Below are positions 33,262-43,237 of a DNA stretch of 64,000 bases, piece by piece. Position numbers and translations under genes: made by a program. This DNA comes from an uncultured Rhizobium sp. (GTDB lineage: Bacteria; Pseudomonadota; Alphaproteobacteria; Rhizobiales; Rhizobiaceae). The notes beneath the pieces are model-generated. The model was given only the letters and a program-made list of their open reading frames with translations. It did not search any database and was not told the DNA's origin. The DNA lies in NCBI GenBank assembly GCA_945952415.1, contig CAMFIF010000018.1, positions 1-64,000 on the forward strand, in the 5' to 3' direction. Every line of letters begins with the position of its first letter. The first letter of the stretch is position 1.

Positions 33262-34355
33262 CAGCGCGTCAGGTCCCCGTTGTGAAGGGCCGTTCCCTCG
33301 GTATCGAAGAGATGGCAGGCCCGGGCGAGAAGCGGGATGGAGATGGCATCGCCGGGCCTGGCGCTTGTCAGGCCATCCGCCTTCACGGAAATTTCCGCGC
33401 CATCGGCAAGCGTGACGTAGAGCAGGGTTTCCGAGCCCAGATGCTCGGCGAGGCGAACCGTGCCCGCCAGGGTGACATCACCGGTCTCCCGATCGAGATG
33501 TTCGGGGCGGATGCCGAGCGTCAGCGTGGTCTCGCCCTTGATCACCGGTGTTTCCGTGGGGATGGTGAGGCTCGGGCCGCCGGGGAAGGTGACGGCAACG
33601 CCGCCTTCCGTCGGCCGGGCGGTGACCTTCAGGAAATTCATCTTCGGCGAGCCGATGAAACCGGCCACGAAGATGTTGCGGGGGCGGTGGTAAAGCTCGA
33701 GCGGCGAGCCCACCTGTTCGATGAGGCCGGCCTGGAGCACCACGATCTTGTCCGCCATGGTCATGGCCTCCACCTGGTCGTGGGTGACGTAGATCATGGT
33801 GGATTTCAGATCCTGATGCAGCTTGCTGATCTCGATGCGCATCTGCACGCGCAGCGAGGCATCGAGGTTGGACAGGGGCTCGTCGAAGAGGAAGACATCG
33901 GGATTGCGAACGATGGCGCGGCCAATGGCGACGCGCTGGCGCTGGCCGCCGGAAAGCTGGGCGGGCTTGCGCTCCAGCAGCGGCTTCAGCTGCAGCATGT
34001 CGGCGGCGGCTGCCGTGCGGCGGGCGATTTCCTCCTTCGGGTGGCCGGTCATGCGCAGGCCGAAGCCGATGTTCTCGGCCACCGTCATATGGGGGTAGAG
34101 GGCGTAGGACTGGAACACCATGGCCACCCCGCGCTCGGCGGGGTCCACATCGGTCATGTCCCGCCCGCCGATGGAGAGCGAGCCCGAGGAAATGTCCTCA
34201 AGCCCCGCAATCATCCGCAGGAGGGTCGATTTTCCGCAGCCGGAGGGGCCGACGAAGACGCAGAATTCTCCGTCCTCCACGGTGAGATCCACTCCCTTGA
34301 TGATTTCGACGGCCCCGAATTTTTTGGTGACGCGCGTAAGCGTGACGTTACCCAT
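33261..34355 (-). CDS. Sugar ABC transporter ATPase (MsmK/UgpC-type)
   Basis: This 364-residue CUT1-class ATPase has Walker [10 protein letters not shown], signature [15 protein letters not shown] and Walker [16 protein letters not shown]-terminal TOBE-type regulatory domain contains GIRPEHLD. It powers the permease pair encoded upstream. GGGAGG precedes ATG 34355 by eight bases. The start overlaps the GH36 stop by eight bases and its stop overlaps the GH42 start. Confidence 0.93.
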   Translation of the reverse strand: MGNVTLTRVTKKFGAVEIIKGVDLTVEDGEFCVFVGPSGCGKSTLLRMIAGLEDISSGSLSIGGRDMTDVDPAERGVAMVFQSYALYPHMTVAENIGFGLRMTGHPKEEIARRTAAAADMLQLKPLLERKPAQLSGGQRQRVAIGRAIVRNPDVFLFDEPLSNLDASLRVQMRIEISKLHQDLKSTMIYVTHDQVEAMTMADKIVVLQAGLIEQVGSPLELYHRPRNIFVAGFIGSPKMNFLKVTARPTEGGVAVTFPGGPSLTIPTETPVIKGETTLTLGIRPEHLDRETGDVTLAGTVRLAEHLGSETLLYVTLADGAEISVKADGLTSARPGDAISIPLLARACHLFDTEGTALHNGDLTR

Positions 34356-36450
34356 GAATATGGCCTCCCTCCACGGGTTCAAGTTCCAGAAGCAGCCCGC
34401 TTTCGGGCCGAAGCATTGGCAAGGGCAGGCCCGCCTGCCGCAGTGCGGCCAGGCTGAAGGTCAGCTCGCCCGAAAGCAGGCGTTCCTGCCCTTCGGATAT
34501 CCGGATGAAATCCGGTTTCGCCGGATGGATCGCCGCAACCCGCCAGCGCCTTTTGTCTCCGGCATCGACGGGCAGGGTGAGGGGTGGCGGCTGTTCGCCG
34601 ACCATTTGCGGCCCCTGGGCCACGAAGGCGACGATGCGCTCATCCGCCGCCGCGCCCCATACATGGCGCCCATCGACCGGCTCCAGCAGAAATTGCCGTC
34701 CGGGCGCGTGGAGGAGCGGGCGAAGCCGCTTGTGGGTTTCGATCCAGGATTTCAGTTCCGCCCGCTCGTCGCCGGAAAGCGTCAGCGGATTCAGTTCCAC
34801 GCCGAGGTGATAGGCGAGCGCCACCACCGCCCGGAACGAAAGGGTCAGGCGGCGGTGCGTCTGGTGATTGGGAGAGGCCGATATATGCGCGCCGAGGATT
34901 TCCGGTGGCAGGAAGCGGCGGGCACCGCGCTGGATTTCCAGCCTTTCGAGCGCATCCGTGCAATCGGAGGTCCAGACGCGGTGGGTGTGACGAAGCACGC
35001 CGAAATCGATCCGGCCGCCGCCAGAGGCGCAGGATTCGATTTCCACATGGGGGAAGGCTTGCCTGATACGGGCCATCAGGCGGTAGACCGCGCGGGTCTG
35101 CGCGGTGGTTACCGCCCGGCCGTCCGCGCCGCCTGCATGGGTGAGGTCCCGGTTCATGTCCCATTTCACGTAGGAGACGGGAAGATCGGAAAGCACGGCC
35201 GCAAGGGAGCTGAAGAGGTGGTCGGATACATCCTGTCGGGTCAGGTCCAGCACCAGCTGGTTGCGCGACAGGAGAAGAGGGCGTCCCTTCACCTGCAGCA
35301 CCCAGTCCGGATGGGCAGCATGGAGTTCTGAGCGGGGATTGACCATTTCCGGCTCGAACCAGATGCCGAATTCCATGCCGCGCGCAACGACATGGTCGGC
35401 CAGCGGCTTCAGCCCGTCCGGATACTTCCGGCGGTCGATGAACCAGTCCCCGAGGCTCGACGTATCGTCGTCGCGCCTGCCGAACCAGCCATCGTCAAGC
35501 ACGAAACGCTCGATGCCGAGATCGGCGGCGGCATCAGCCTGCGCCATCAGGTCCTCGGGCCGGTGATCGAAATAATTGCCTTCCCATGTGTTGAGCGTCA
35601 CGGGGCGGGGGCGCATGGCGCCACCGGGCCAGTCCATCAGCTCCTCGCGGACGAAGGCGTGGAAGGCTGCACTGTCGAGGCCCGCATGGGCGACCGGGCT
35701 CTCATGGGTTTCGCCGGGAGCAAGACGGATTTCGCCGGGCTCGAAAAGCGCGCCGAGATGGACCAGCCGGCGCCCGTCATCCAGACGGTCGATGGCAATC
35801 ACGTGATTGCCGCTCCAGCCGAGATGAAAGCCGATGCGCTCTTCTCCCGCGGCCAGGAAGAAGAAGGGGAACCGGTCATGGGAGGTGCGACCGCGCCGGC
35901 TTTCCTGCAGCCAGAGGCCATCGGAAAGCAGCGTGGAACGGCTCTGGAACTCGCGGCCCCACATGCCGGTGAAATAGTCGAGCCGGGCTTCGCCTGCGGG
36001 GAGCACAAAGCTTGCGGCCATCAGCCGGTCGATCGTGTAGGGGGCGGCACCCTGATTGGTCAGCGCGGTCCGCATGGAAAGAAGGCCGGTCGGGCTTGCG
36101 CTGATCGTGATGCGGATGCCGATCTCCGCGACCGGATCGCGGGCCTCGAGAACCGTTTCTTCACCCTCCGTCGTCACGGACCAGCCGGTGAAATCGAGGA
36201 GGAAGTCGCGGCCCTCGCGGTGGCCTGAAATCGCCGGCCAGCCGAAGAAGCCGAGGCCGCCCGTGGGCAGAAGGACGGCGGAGGGCACGGCCTCGTCCAT
36301 GCCGTTGATGCGGCTCGAGCGCGGGGCTTCCGGCCAGAATTCGGGGGCAGCCGCATCCCGGCCGAAGGCGAGGATTTCCGGCATGCCTCGTTCCGGCAGG
36401 CCGAGCGCGAGACCAAGGGCTGCGGCGCGGAGGGTAAGAACCTGGGTCAT
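34348..36450 (-). CDS. Alpha-galactosidase, glycoside hydrolase family 36
   Basis: This 700-residue GH36 enzyme has an N-terminal beta-supersandwich domain. The catalytic barrel includes [38 protein letters not shown], the nucleophile Asp in [10 protein letters not shown], the [11 protein letters not shown] box, and the acid/base Asp in [18 protein letters not shown]. It removes alpha-galactosyl groups from melibiose, raffinose and stachyose-type sugars. No signal peptide is present, so it is cytosolic. ATG 36450 overlaps the upstream permease stop by three bases. The open frame further upstream lies within the permease gene. Confidence 0.94.
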   Translation of the reverse strand: MTQVLTLRAAALGLALGLPERGMPEILAFGRDAAAPEFWPEAPRSSRINGMDEAVPSAVLLPTGGLGFFGWPAISGHREGRDFLLDFTGWSVTTEGEETVLEARDPVAEIGIRITISASPTGLLSMRTALTNQGAAPYTIDRLMAASFVLPAGEARLDYFTGMWGREFQSRSTLLSDGLWLQESRRGRTSHDRFPFFFLAAGEERIGFHLGWSGNHVIAIDRLDDGRRLVHLGALFEPGEIRLAPGETHESPVAHAGLDSAAFHAFVREELMDWPGGAMRPRPVTLNTWEGNYFDHRPEDLMAQADAAADLGIERFVLDDGWFGRRDDDTSSLGDWFIDRRKYPDGLKPLADHVVARGMEFGIWFEPEMVNPRSELHAAHPDWVLQVKGRPLLLSRNQLVLDLTRQDVSDHLFSSLAAVLSDLPVSYVKWDMNRDLTHAGGADGRAVTTAQTRAVYRLMARIRQAFPHVEIESCASGGGRIDFGVLRHTHRVWTSDCTDALERLEIQRGARRFLPPEILGAHISASPNHQTHRRLTLSFRAVVALAYHLGVELNPLTLSGDERAELKSWIETHKRLRPLLHAPGRQFLLEPVDGRHVWGAAADERIVAFVAQGPQMVGEQPPPLTLPVDAGDKRRWRVAAIHPAKPDFIRISEGQERLLSGELTFSLAALRQAGLPLPMLRPESGLLLELEPVEGGHIHG

Positions 36451-37298
36451 CCCTTGGTCGCTCCGAGCGTGAGGCCTGCAATGAAGTGCTTCTGCATCAG
36501 GAAGAACATCAGGACCGGCGGCAGGGCGGCCACGATGGAGCCCGCCGATACGAGGTGCCATGCGGCCACCCACTGGCCGTTCAGCGAATTAAGCCCGGCG
36601 GTGACCGGCATGGCCGACTGGCCCTGGACCAGCACGGTTGCCCAGAAATAATCGTTCCAGACGAAGGTGAAGATCAGAACCGAGAGGGCGGCGATGGCCG
36701 GCCGCATCAGGGGCAGGACCACATGGAGGAAGATCCGCCATTCGCTGACCCCTTCCACCCGGGCGGATTCAATCAGCGCGAAGGGCAGGCCCTTGATGAA
36801 ATTGCGCATGAAGAGCGTGCAGAAGCCGGTCTGGAAAGCGACATGGAACAGCACGAGTCCGGTCACCGTGTCATAGAGGCCGAGCTTCAGCGTCAGGTCG
36901 CGCACCGGCACCATGAGGATCTGGAAGGGAATGAAATTGCCGGCGACGAAGAGGAAGAAGAGCGCCAGATTGCCCTTGAACCGGTAGACGGCCAGGGCAA
37001 AGCCGGCAAGGCAGGAAAGGCCCACCGCACCGATGACGGTCGGTATGGTGATCTTGAAGGAATTCAGGATGTAGGTGCCGATGGGCGAATCCCGGAAGAC
37101 GGCCTTGTAGTTTTCCACCCCGGCAAAACTCGAGGGAATGCCGAAGTAATTGCCGGCGGCGAGGTCGCCCGAGGGCCGCACCGAGGTGACGGCCACACCC
37201 AGCAGCGGCAGAAGCCAGATGACGAGCGCAATCGGCAGGATGATCTGGTAGGCGGCGGATGCCAGCGGACCGGATTTCTGGACGGGTGTCGGAAACAT
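36447..37298 (-). CDS. Sugar ABC transporter permease (MalG-type)
   Basis: This 283-residue CUT1 permease has six membrane helices. Its EAA loop ALIESARVEGVSEWRIFLHVVLPLMRPAI contacts the ATPase. The C-terminal [16 protein letters not shown] tail is typical of MalG-type subunits. Its start overlaps the stop of the MalF-type gene by one base. Confidence 0.93.
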   Translation of the reverse strand: MFPTPVQKSGPLASAAYQIILPIALVIWLLPLLGVAVTSVRPSGDLAAGNYFGIPSSFAGVENYKAVFRDSPIGTYILNSFKITIPTVIGAVGLSCLAGFALAVYRFKGNLALFFLFVAGNFIPFQILMVPVRDLTLKLGLYDTVTGLVLFHVAFQTGFCTLFMRNFIKGLPFALIESARVEGVSEWRIFLHVVLPLMRPAIAALSVLIFTFVWNDYFWATVLVQGQSAMPVTAGLNSLNGQWVAAWHLVSAGSIVAALPPVLMFFLMQKHFIAGLTLGATKG

Positions 37299-38206
37299 CA
37301 GGAATTCCTTTCCTGCCGGAACATGCGAACCAGGAAGATGCTGATGAAGACCATCATGATGACGAAGAGGACGACGGCAATCGCAGCGCCATAGCCCATC
37401 CGGTAGCCATATTCGGAGAGCGCCTGCTCATACATGTAGAAGGACAGCACCCGGCTCGATCCATAGGGGCCACCGGCCGTCATGACCGAGACGAGGTCGA
37501 AGGAGCGGAGCGCGCCGATGACTGTCACGACGAGGGCGATGAAGGTTGCGGGCCGGAGCTGCGGCAGGACGATGTTCCAGAAGAGCCGGAAGCCCCGCGC
37601 GCCATCCATGCGGCCCGCCTCGATCTGCTCCGGATTGATGTTGTTGAGGCCGGTTAGATAGAGAATCATGCAATAGGCGATCTGCGGCCAGAGACCGGCG
37701 GCGATGATGCCATAGGTGACATAACGCTCATCGGCGAGAACGGCGATTTCCGTGCCGGTGAGAGTCTTGATCAGGGTCGACAGCAGGCCGAAATCCGGAG
37801 CGTAGAACCAGGTGAAGATCAGGCCTACGACTACCTGGCTGATGACGAAGGGGAAGAAGAAGAGCGACTTGTAAAGCCTAATGCCGGCGACCGTCTGGTT
37901 CAGGAACAGCGCGATGGCAAGTCCTGCGGGGACGGCCAGTAGATAGAGCACCAGCCAGAGGATGTTGTTCCAGAGCGAGGTGTAGAAGGCTTCATCCTGG
38001 AAAAGCTCGATATAGTTGCCGAAGCCGATCCAGGTTTTCGGCCCAAGCCCATCCCAATCCTCGAAGCTGATCCAGATCGACTGGAAGATCGGCAGGATGA
38101 CATAGACCAGGAACATCAGGATGCCCGGCGCCAGGAAAAGCCAGGGCGCCCATTGGCGCTGGTTTCGCTTCCAGAAACCGGAAGCGGTGGACCCGTTGCT
38201 CATCAT
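37298..38206 (-). CDS. Sugar ABC transporter permease (MalF-type)
   Basis: This 302-residue CUT1 permease has six helices. The N-terminus WAPWLFLAPGILMFLVYVILPIFQSIWISFEDW is typical. The EAA loop is EAGRMDGARGFRLFWNIVLPQLRPA. Either of two adjacent ATGs (38206, 38203) may be used; AGGGG lies a few bases upstream. An 80-bp gap with an 11-bp stem-loop separates it from the binding-protein gene. Confidence 0.93.
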   Translation of the reverse strand: MMSNGSTASGFWKRNQRQWAPWLFLAPGILMFLVYVILPIFQSIWISFEDWDGLGPKTWIGFGNYIELFQDEAFYTSLWNNILWLVLYLLAVPAGLAIALFLNQTVAGIRLYKSLFFFPFVISQVVVGLIFTWFYAPDFGLLSTLIKTLTGTEIAVLADERYVTYGIIAAGLWPQIAYCMILYLTGLNNINPEQIEAGRMDGARGFRLFWNIVLPQLRPATFIALVVTVIGALRSFDLVSVMTAGGPYGSSRVLSFYMYEQALSEYGYRMGYGAAIAVVLFVIMMVFISIFLVRMFRQERNS

Positions 38207-38234
38207 CGTATCCCCTGAATATGCGCATGAAGGT

Positions 38235-38265
38235 GCTGCCGGATGAAGAGGTACCATCCGGCAGC
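38235..38265 (-). other. Stem-loop between binding-protein and permease genes
   Basis: GCTGCCGGATG / CATCCGGCAGC is a perfect 11-bp stem with a 9-base loop between the sugar-binding-protein stop and the MalF-type start. There is no T-run after it. Hairpins here commonly protect the abundant binding-protein mRNA segment, as between malE and malF. Confidence 0.6.
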
Positions 38266-38286
38266 GGCTGGTCTACAGGAGGAGGA

Positions 38287-39516
38287 TCACTTGTAGACGC
38301 GGGCCCTTACCTTTTCGAGCTTGGCCAGGATGTCATCCACCTTGTCCGGCTTGACCATGAATTCCTGGAAGCCTTCCATGCCGGCCTTGGCCATGTCGGC
38401 CGGGGCGTCGCGATCATAGAACTGGGCAAGCGCATAGGCCTTGGAGAGCATGGTGAAGCCTGCATCGAGGAACTTGTCGGAGGGCTTGGCCGCCTTGTTG
38501 TTGACGGGCAGCTGGCCGAGCGTCGCGTTCATCTTCGCCTGGGCTTCGGGCGAGGCGAGATAGGCGAGGAACTTCTTCGCATCTTCCTTGTTCTTGGCGC
38601 CCGAGGGGATGTGGAACGTATCGGTGGGGGCTTCTTCGGCCATCGGCAGGCCGGCGGTGATCTCGGGGAACTGCAGGAAGCCGATCTGGTCTTCCTTCAG
38701 GCCGCCATCCTTCATCGGCGCGACGGCGAAATTGCCCATCAGATACATGGCCGCCTTGCCCTGGACGAATTGCGGGATCGCATCCTGCCAGTCCAGCGCC
38801 GCGTGGTTTTCGAGGAAATAGCCCGGCTTGACCAGCTCGGCCCACTTGTCGAAGACCGCCTTTACCTTGGGATCGGTGTAGGGAACCTTGCCCGAGGTCA
38901 GATCCATATGGAATTCATAGCCGTTGACGCGCAGGTCCAGATAGTCGAACCAGCCGCCCGTCGGCCAGAGCGCCTTGGTGCCGATGGCAAAGGGGGTGAT
39001 GCCAGCGGCCTTCAGCTTTTCGCAGGCAGCCAGAAGCTCGGCCCAGGTCTTCGGCGGCTCGATGCCCTTGTCCTTGAAGATATCGGCGCGGTAATAGATG
39101 CCCCACTGGTAGTAGGTATAGGGCACGCCCCACTTCTTGCCGTCGATGGTCATGGACGCGGATGCGGACTTCAGCTGCTCGTCGAGGCCGTTGGCCTGCC
39201 AGACATCGCTCACATCCTCGAAAAGGCCGGCCTTGACGAAGGGCTCCATGCGATTGCCCGCATACCAGGCGGCCACGTCAGGCGCATCGGCGGTGAGGAA
39301 GTTGCGGATTGCTGACTTGTAGCCCTCGTGGTCGAAATTGTTCCACTTGACGGTAATGCCCGGGTTCTTGGCCTGGAAATCGGCAATCAATTCTTCCATG
39401 GCCTTCTTCGGTGCCGGATCGGACTGGTCCGAATTCAGGACGATTTCGCCCGCAAAGGCGGAGCCTGCCAGCATGGAGCCAAGCGCAAATGCACTGAATG
39501 TCTTCAAAACGGTCAT
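38287..39516 (-). CDS. Sugar ABC transporter substrate-binding protein (CUT1 family)
   Basis: This 409-residue periplasmic binding protein has a signal peptide of about 22 residues (MTVLKTFSAFALGSMLAGSAFA). The mature part begins GEIVLNSDQSDPAPKKAMEELIADFQAKNPGITVKWNNFDHEGYKSAI, the family-1 (MalE-like) fold. GGGAGG lies five bases before ATG 39516. It is the first gene of an operon with alpha- and beta-galactosidases, so its ligand is probably an alpha- or beta-galactoside. The exact sugar is not deducible. Confidence 0.92.
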   Translation of the reverse strand: MTVLKTFSAFALGSMLAGSAFAGEIVLNSDQSDPAPKKAMEELIADFQAKNPGITVKWNNFDHEGYKSAIRNFLTADAPDVAAWYAGNRMEPFVKAGLFEDVSDVWQANGLDEQLKSASASMTIDGKKWGVPYTYYQWGIYYRADIFKDKGIEPPKTWAELLAACEKLKAAGITPFAIGTKALWPTGGWFDYLDLRVNGYEFHMDLTSGKVPYTDPKVKAVFDKWAELVKPGYFLENHAALDWQDAIPQFVQGKAAMYLMGNFAVAPMKDGGLKEDQIGFLQFPEITAGLPMAEEAPTDTFHIPSGAKNKEDAKKFLAYLASPEAQAKMNATLGQLPVNNKAAKPSDKFLDAGFTMLSKAYALAQFYDRDAPADMAKAGMEGFQEFMVKPDKVDDILAKLEKVRARVYK

Positions 39517-39674
39517 GTAATCCTCCCTGACCAAAATCGCGGGTAGAGCCCGCCTCCGCGCAACTCTCCCTTACGCGATGATGGATCATGGCGCCCGGCG
39601 CGCTCCGATTTCTACCGCCCTTGCAATATTCAATTCCGGTATCCTAAGATCGGTGGGCAAAGAGGAGGGGAAGC

Positions 39675-40580
39675 GTGACCGCTGAAGACGAATCCGTTCC
39701 GGTGCATGAGGGCCCGACGCGCCACCCGCTGGTGGTTTTCGGCGATCACCGTTTCTGCGCCGGCGAGCGGCTGGAAGTGCGCCGCATGAGCGGGCCGCAC
39801 ATGCACAGCCAGGTGGAAATCAACTTCATGCTGGAGGGTGGCATCACCTACTGGTTCGACGGGCGCCATCTGCAGATTTCGGCGGGCCAGCTCTGCCTCT
39901 TCTGGGGCATGGTCCCCCATCAGGTGGTGGAGGTGACGAAGCCCGCCCAGTTCGTCTGCCTCTATGTGCCGATGTCGGTGCTGGTCAACCTGCATGGCTT
40001 GGCGGAATTTCGCGATGCCGTTTTCCGCGGCGGGCTGGTGGAGGCCCTCAATCTGAGGCCCCATGACCGGGACGTGTTTCTCGGCTGGCGCGACGAGCTT
40101 CTGGCGGGCGATCCGGAAATGGAGCAGATCGTGCGCGACGAGCTGGTCGCCCGCATCCGCCGGATCGGCCGGGAAGGGTGGCGCGACCTGCGCGAACAGG
40201 GCTCGGCCATTGCGGTCTCGCGCCATCACGATCCCGACCGCCTGCCCAAGGTGGAGCGGATGCTGCGCTATATTGCCGAACATGCGCTCGGGCCGATTTC
40301 GGTGGAGGATGTGGGGGAGGCGGCGGGGCTCCATCCCAATTATGCCATGAGCATCTTCAAGAAGATGGTGGGCCTGACGGTCAACCAGGCCATCACCCGC
40401 CATCGGCTGGATACGGCCCAGTCGCTTCTGATTTCCTCCGACCTGCCGATTGCCTCCGTCGCCTTCGAAAGCGGCTTCGGTTCGCTTTCCCGCTTCTACG
40501 AGGCTTTCGAGAGCCGCTTTGCTACCACGCCGGCCAAATACCGGAGCGGTTTCGGCGTGGCGGCTTCCCGGCCGGCCTGA
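39675..40580 (+). CDS. AraC-family regulator (MelR-like)
   Basis: This 301-residue regulator has an N-terminal cupin-like sugar-binding domain (GPHMHSQVEINFMLEGGITYWFDGRHLQISAGQLCLFWG), resembling E. coli MelR. Two C-terminal AraC helix-turn-helix motifs follow (ISVEDVGEAAGLHPNYAMSIFKKMVGLTVNQAITRHRL; PIASVAFESGFGSLSRFYEAFESRFATTPAKYR). The GTG start has GGAGGG upstream. It is divergent from the galactoside operon with 158 bp between starts and is its likely activator. It ends seven bases from the convergent transpeptidase gene. Confidence 0.92.
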   Translation: MTAEDESVPVHEGPTRHPLVVFGDHRFCAGERLEVRRMSGPHMHSQVEINFMLEGGITYWFDGRHLQISAGQLCLFWGMVPHQVVEVTKPAQFVCLYVPMSVLVNLHGLAEFRDAVFRGGLVEALNLRPHDRDVFLGWRDELLAGDPEMEQIVRDELVARIRRIGREGWRDLREQGSAIAVSRHHDPDRLPKVERMLRYIAEHALGPISVEDVGEAAGLHPNYAMSIFKKMVGLTVNQAITRHRLDTAQSLLISSDLPIASVAFESGFGSLSRFYEAFESRFATTPAKYRSGFGVAASRPA

Positions 40581-40587
40581 GGCGTCC

Positions 40588-41286
40588 TTATTGCAGCACG
40601 ACGATGCGGGCGTGGTAGGGCACGCGCTCGTAAAGGTCGATCACGTCCTGGTTCAGCATCCGCACGCAGCCCGAAGAAACGGCCTTGCCGATCGAGCGCC
40701 AGTCCGGATTGCCGTGAAGGCGATAGAGCGTATCCTGGCCGTTCTGGAAGATGTAAAGCGCGCGGGCGCCGAGCGGGTTGGTGACGCCCGGGTCCATGCC
40801 GCCATTTTCGATGGAATAGCGGGCAAGCTCCGGCTGACGGGCCACCATTTCCCGCGGCGGCTTCCAGCGCGGCCATTTCTGCCGCCAGTGAATGATGCCC
40901 TCGCCCTGCCAGGCAAAGCCCTCGCGGCCGATGCCGACGCCATAGCGCATGGCTGTGCCGCCGGGTTCCACCACGTAAAGAAGGCGCTCCGGCGTGTTGA
41001 CGACGACGGTGCCGGGCGCCTCGCCCGTGGGATCGGGCACGCGCTGGCGGTAATATTTCGGGTCCATCTTCTCGTAAGGAATGGCCGGAATGATATGGCC
41101 GTCATCGACCACCTCGCCATACATGGCATCGAGTTCCGGATCGACCGGCGCGACCACGGGCCTTTCGGCAAATTGCGGGATGGGAGGCTGGGCGACCGGC
41201 CGGTAGGTGGTGCAGCCGGCAAGAGCGCCGGTGAGGGAGAGGGAACCCAGGAGGAAGGTCCGTCTGGACAGGGGCGAGGTGTTCAT
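40588..41286 (-). CDS. L,D-transpeptidase (YkuD domain) lipoprotein
   Basis: This 232-residue exported enzyme has SRRTFLLGSLSLTGALAGC, a twin-arginine-like leader with a lipobox, so it is probably lipid-anchored. The YkuD domain ends with the catalytic box HGNPDWRSIGKAVSSGCVRM, with the His and nucleophilic Cys. It forms 3-3 peptidoglycan cross-links or attaches proteins to peptidoglycan. ATG 41301 five codons upstream is an alternative start. The gap to the next divergent gene is 364 bp and shows only a weak hairpin at 41385-41406. Confidence 0.92.
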   Translation of the reverse strand: MNTSPLSRRTFLLGSLSLTGALAGCTTYRPVAQPPIPQFAERPVVAPVDPELDAMYGEVVDDGHIIPAIPYEKMDPKYYRQRVPDPTGEAPGTVVVNTPERLLYVVEPGGTAMRYGVGIGREGFAWQGEGIIHWRQKWPRWKPPREMVARQPELARYSIENGGMDPGVTNPLGARALYIFQNGQDTLYRLHGNPDWRSIGKAVSSGCVRMLNQDVIDLYERVPYHARIVVLQ

Positions 41287-41650
41287 GAAAATCGTACTCA
41301 TGCAAAGGAGAAAAGGCGCGGCACTGCGCGGTTGAAGAAACCGCAATGGAACGCGCGAAGCCGCCACAAGTTTGGCCCAAGGGTGGCGAAAGCCCCAATT
41401 TTCGCCGCCTTCTTCCCGGCTGTTGCCGGAAGGACACGCTTCGCTTGCACCACTGTGCAAAAATGGACGAATGCCATTTGCCAGATCGGCCCGAAGGGCT
41501 TACACCTTCGCCCGTCATCTGCCGCCTTCGTCCGCGGCACGTAAGCGTTAACGTCACTCAACGCGCATGATCGAACGGGTCTCCGTTCCGGTCTGCGCGG
41601 AGCATGTTTCCCTGCAGGCCCGAGCGGGGCCGATTACAGGGATATGACCC

Positions 41651-42418
41651 ATGACGACTGAGACCCCCTCCCATTCCATCGCCGACCCCGATATTCGCCG
41701 CATCCGCCATGAGCTGCGCCGCCGGGTGCTGGACGTGCTCTCCGTCGAGGACGTGACGCCGGCCATGCGTCGGATCGTGCTTGGCGGCGAGGATCTCGCC
41801 GATTTCGAAAGCGCCGGCTTCGACGACCATGTGAAGCTCTTTCTTCCCGGCGCGGACGGGCAGGAGGCGATGCGGGACTATACGCCCCGGCGCTTCGACC
41901 GGGATGGCCGCCGGCTGACGCTCGACTTCGTGCTGCATGATGCGGGTCCGGCAACGGCCTTTGCGCGGGCTGCGCGGCCGGGCGATATTCTGTCGATCGG
42001 CGGACCGCGCGGCTCGGCGGTGATCGGATCCTCCGTCCGGCGCTTCCTGCTGGTCGGCGACGAGACCGCGCTTCCCGCAATCGGCCGCTTCATCGAGGAG
42101 GCCCGGCCCGATACTGTGATCGAGGCCCATGTGCTGGTAACGGGTGCGGCTGAGGAGCAGCGGTTTGGGACGGCAGCGCAGCTTCAGCTGGTTTACCACC
42201 ATGCGGCGGCGGACCAGGCGGCGCGGGCAGCCCTTCTTCTAAGGGCCATCGGGCCGGATCACGGCCCGGAGCCACGCTTTGCCTGGATTGCAGCGGAAGC
42301 ATCGGTTGCAAGGGCCGTGCGCACCCATCTCGTCGAGACTTGCGGTCATCCGCTCGCCTGGCTCAAATCCTCCGGCTACTGGGTCGAGGGTCTGGCCAAT
42401 GCTTCGGAAAAAGGGTGA
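41651..42418 (+). CDS. Siderophore-interacting protein (FAD-dependent ferric reductase family)
   Basis: This 255-residue ViuB/SIP-family flavoprotein has an FAD-binding barrel with the RDYTPRRFD motif (RxYT) and a C-terminal NAD(P)H domain ending in FAWIAAEASVARAVRTHLVETCGHPLAWLKSSGYWVEG, the family hallmark. It would reduce ferric siderophores in the cytosol to release iron. AGGGA lies eight bases before the start. No siderophore receptor or synthesis genes are next to it. An iron box could not be identified with confidence. Confidence 0.9.
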   Translation: MTTETPSHSIADPDIRRIRHELRRRVLDVLSVEDVTPAMRRIVLGGEDLADFESAGFDDHVKLFLPGADGQEAMRDYTPRRFDRDGRRLTLDFVLHDAGPATAFARAARPGDILSIGGPRGSAVIGSSVRRFLLVGDETALPAIGRFIEEARPDTVIEAHVLVTGAAEEQRFGTAAQLQLVYHHAAADQAARAALLLRAIGPDHGPEPRFAWIAAEASVARAVRTHLVETCGHPLAWLKSSGYWVEGLANASEKG

Positions 42419-42427
42419 ACAAGCCAG

Positions 42428-42457
42428 AAAGGCCAGCGCCTCCCGGCGCCGGCCTTT
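42428..42457. terminator. Bidirectional terminator
   Basis: AAAGGCC-A-GCGCC / GGCGC-C-GGCCTTT forms a 12-pair stem with one mismatch and a TCCC loop. A-runs and T-runs flank it on both sides. It sits between the convergent siderophore-interacting and amino-acid ATPase genes. Confidence 0.8.
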
Positions 42458-42481
42458 CCCAAAGCAGGTTGCCTTGTGAGA

Positions 42482-43237
42482 TCAGAGGCCCTGCGCCGCA
42501 TGGATCGAGGCGATGAAACGCTTCGTCCGTTCCGATCGGGGCGTCTGGAAGATTTCCGCGGAGGGGCCGGTTTCGACGATCTGGCCGGCTTCGAGGAAGA
42601 CCACATGATCGGCGATCCGCGAGGCGAGGCGGAGATCATGGGTGGCCATGACCATGGTGGTGCCCTCCCGGGCGAGCGCTCCCAGCACATCCACCACTTC
42701 CTGCGAGAGTTCGGGATCGAGCGCGGAAGTGGGTTCGTCGCAGAGAAGCACCCGGGGAGAGGGGGCAAGCGCCCGAGCAATCGCCACGCGCTGCTGCTGG
42801 CCGCCCGAGAGCGAACCCGGCCAGGCATCGGCCTTGTGGGCCATATCGACCTTTTCCAGAAGCTCAAGCGCCCGGGCACGAGCCTTCTCCTTCGGCCAGC
42901 CGAGCACGGTCACCAGCCCTTCCATCACATTTTCGATGGCGGTGCGGTGCGGGAAGAGCTGAAAGTTCTGGAACACCATGCCAGTTTGCAGGCGCAGGCG
43001 GCGGATGTCTTTCCAGCCGGGCCTCTGGCCGGCGGCAAAGCTCAAGCTTTCCGTTCCGATGCGGATGGTGCCGGCCTGGGGGATTTCCAGCAGGTTGATG
43101 CAGCGCAGAAGCGTGCTCTTGCCACCGCCGGAAGGGCCGATCAGGGCGGTGACGCTGCCTTCCGGTATGCGCAGGCTGATATGCTTGAGGATGACGGCCT
43201 CGCCGAAGCGCTTTTCGAGATTTGAAATTTCGATCAT
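42482..43237 (-). CDS. Polar amino-acid ABC transporter ATPase (TcyN/GlnQ-type)
   Basis: This 251-residue ATPase has Walker A GPSGGGKST, signature LSGGQQQRVAIARAL, Walker B VLLCDEPTSALDPEL, and the FQNFQLFPHRTAIENV segment usual in amino-acid importers. It resembles the E. coli cystine ATPase YecC/TcyN in overall pattern. It overlaps the permease stop by four bases. It is third in a binding protein-permease-ATPase operon. Confidence 0.92.
   Translation of the reverse strand: MIEISNLEKRFGEAVILKHISLRIPEGSVTALIGPSGGGKSTLLRCINLLEIPQAGTIRIGTESLSFAAGQRPGWKDIRRLRLQTGMVFQNFQLFPHRTAIENVMEGLVTVLGWPKEKARARALELLEKVDMAHKADAWPGSLSGGQQQRVAIARALAPSPRVLLCDEPTSALDPELSQEVVDVLGALAREGTTMVMATHDLRLASRIADHVVFLEAGQIVETGPSAEIFQTPRSERTKRFIASIHAAQGL

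Noticed and set aside
41385..41406. GGCGAAA/TTTCGCC hairpin between the transpeptidase and siderophore genes
   Set aside because: The stem is short and has no T-run. It lies in a divergent promoter gap, so no role could be supported.
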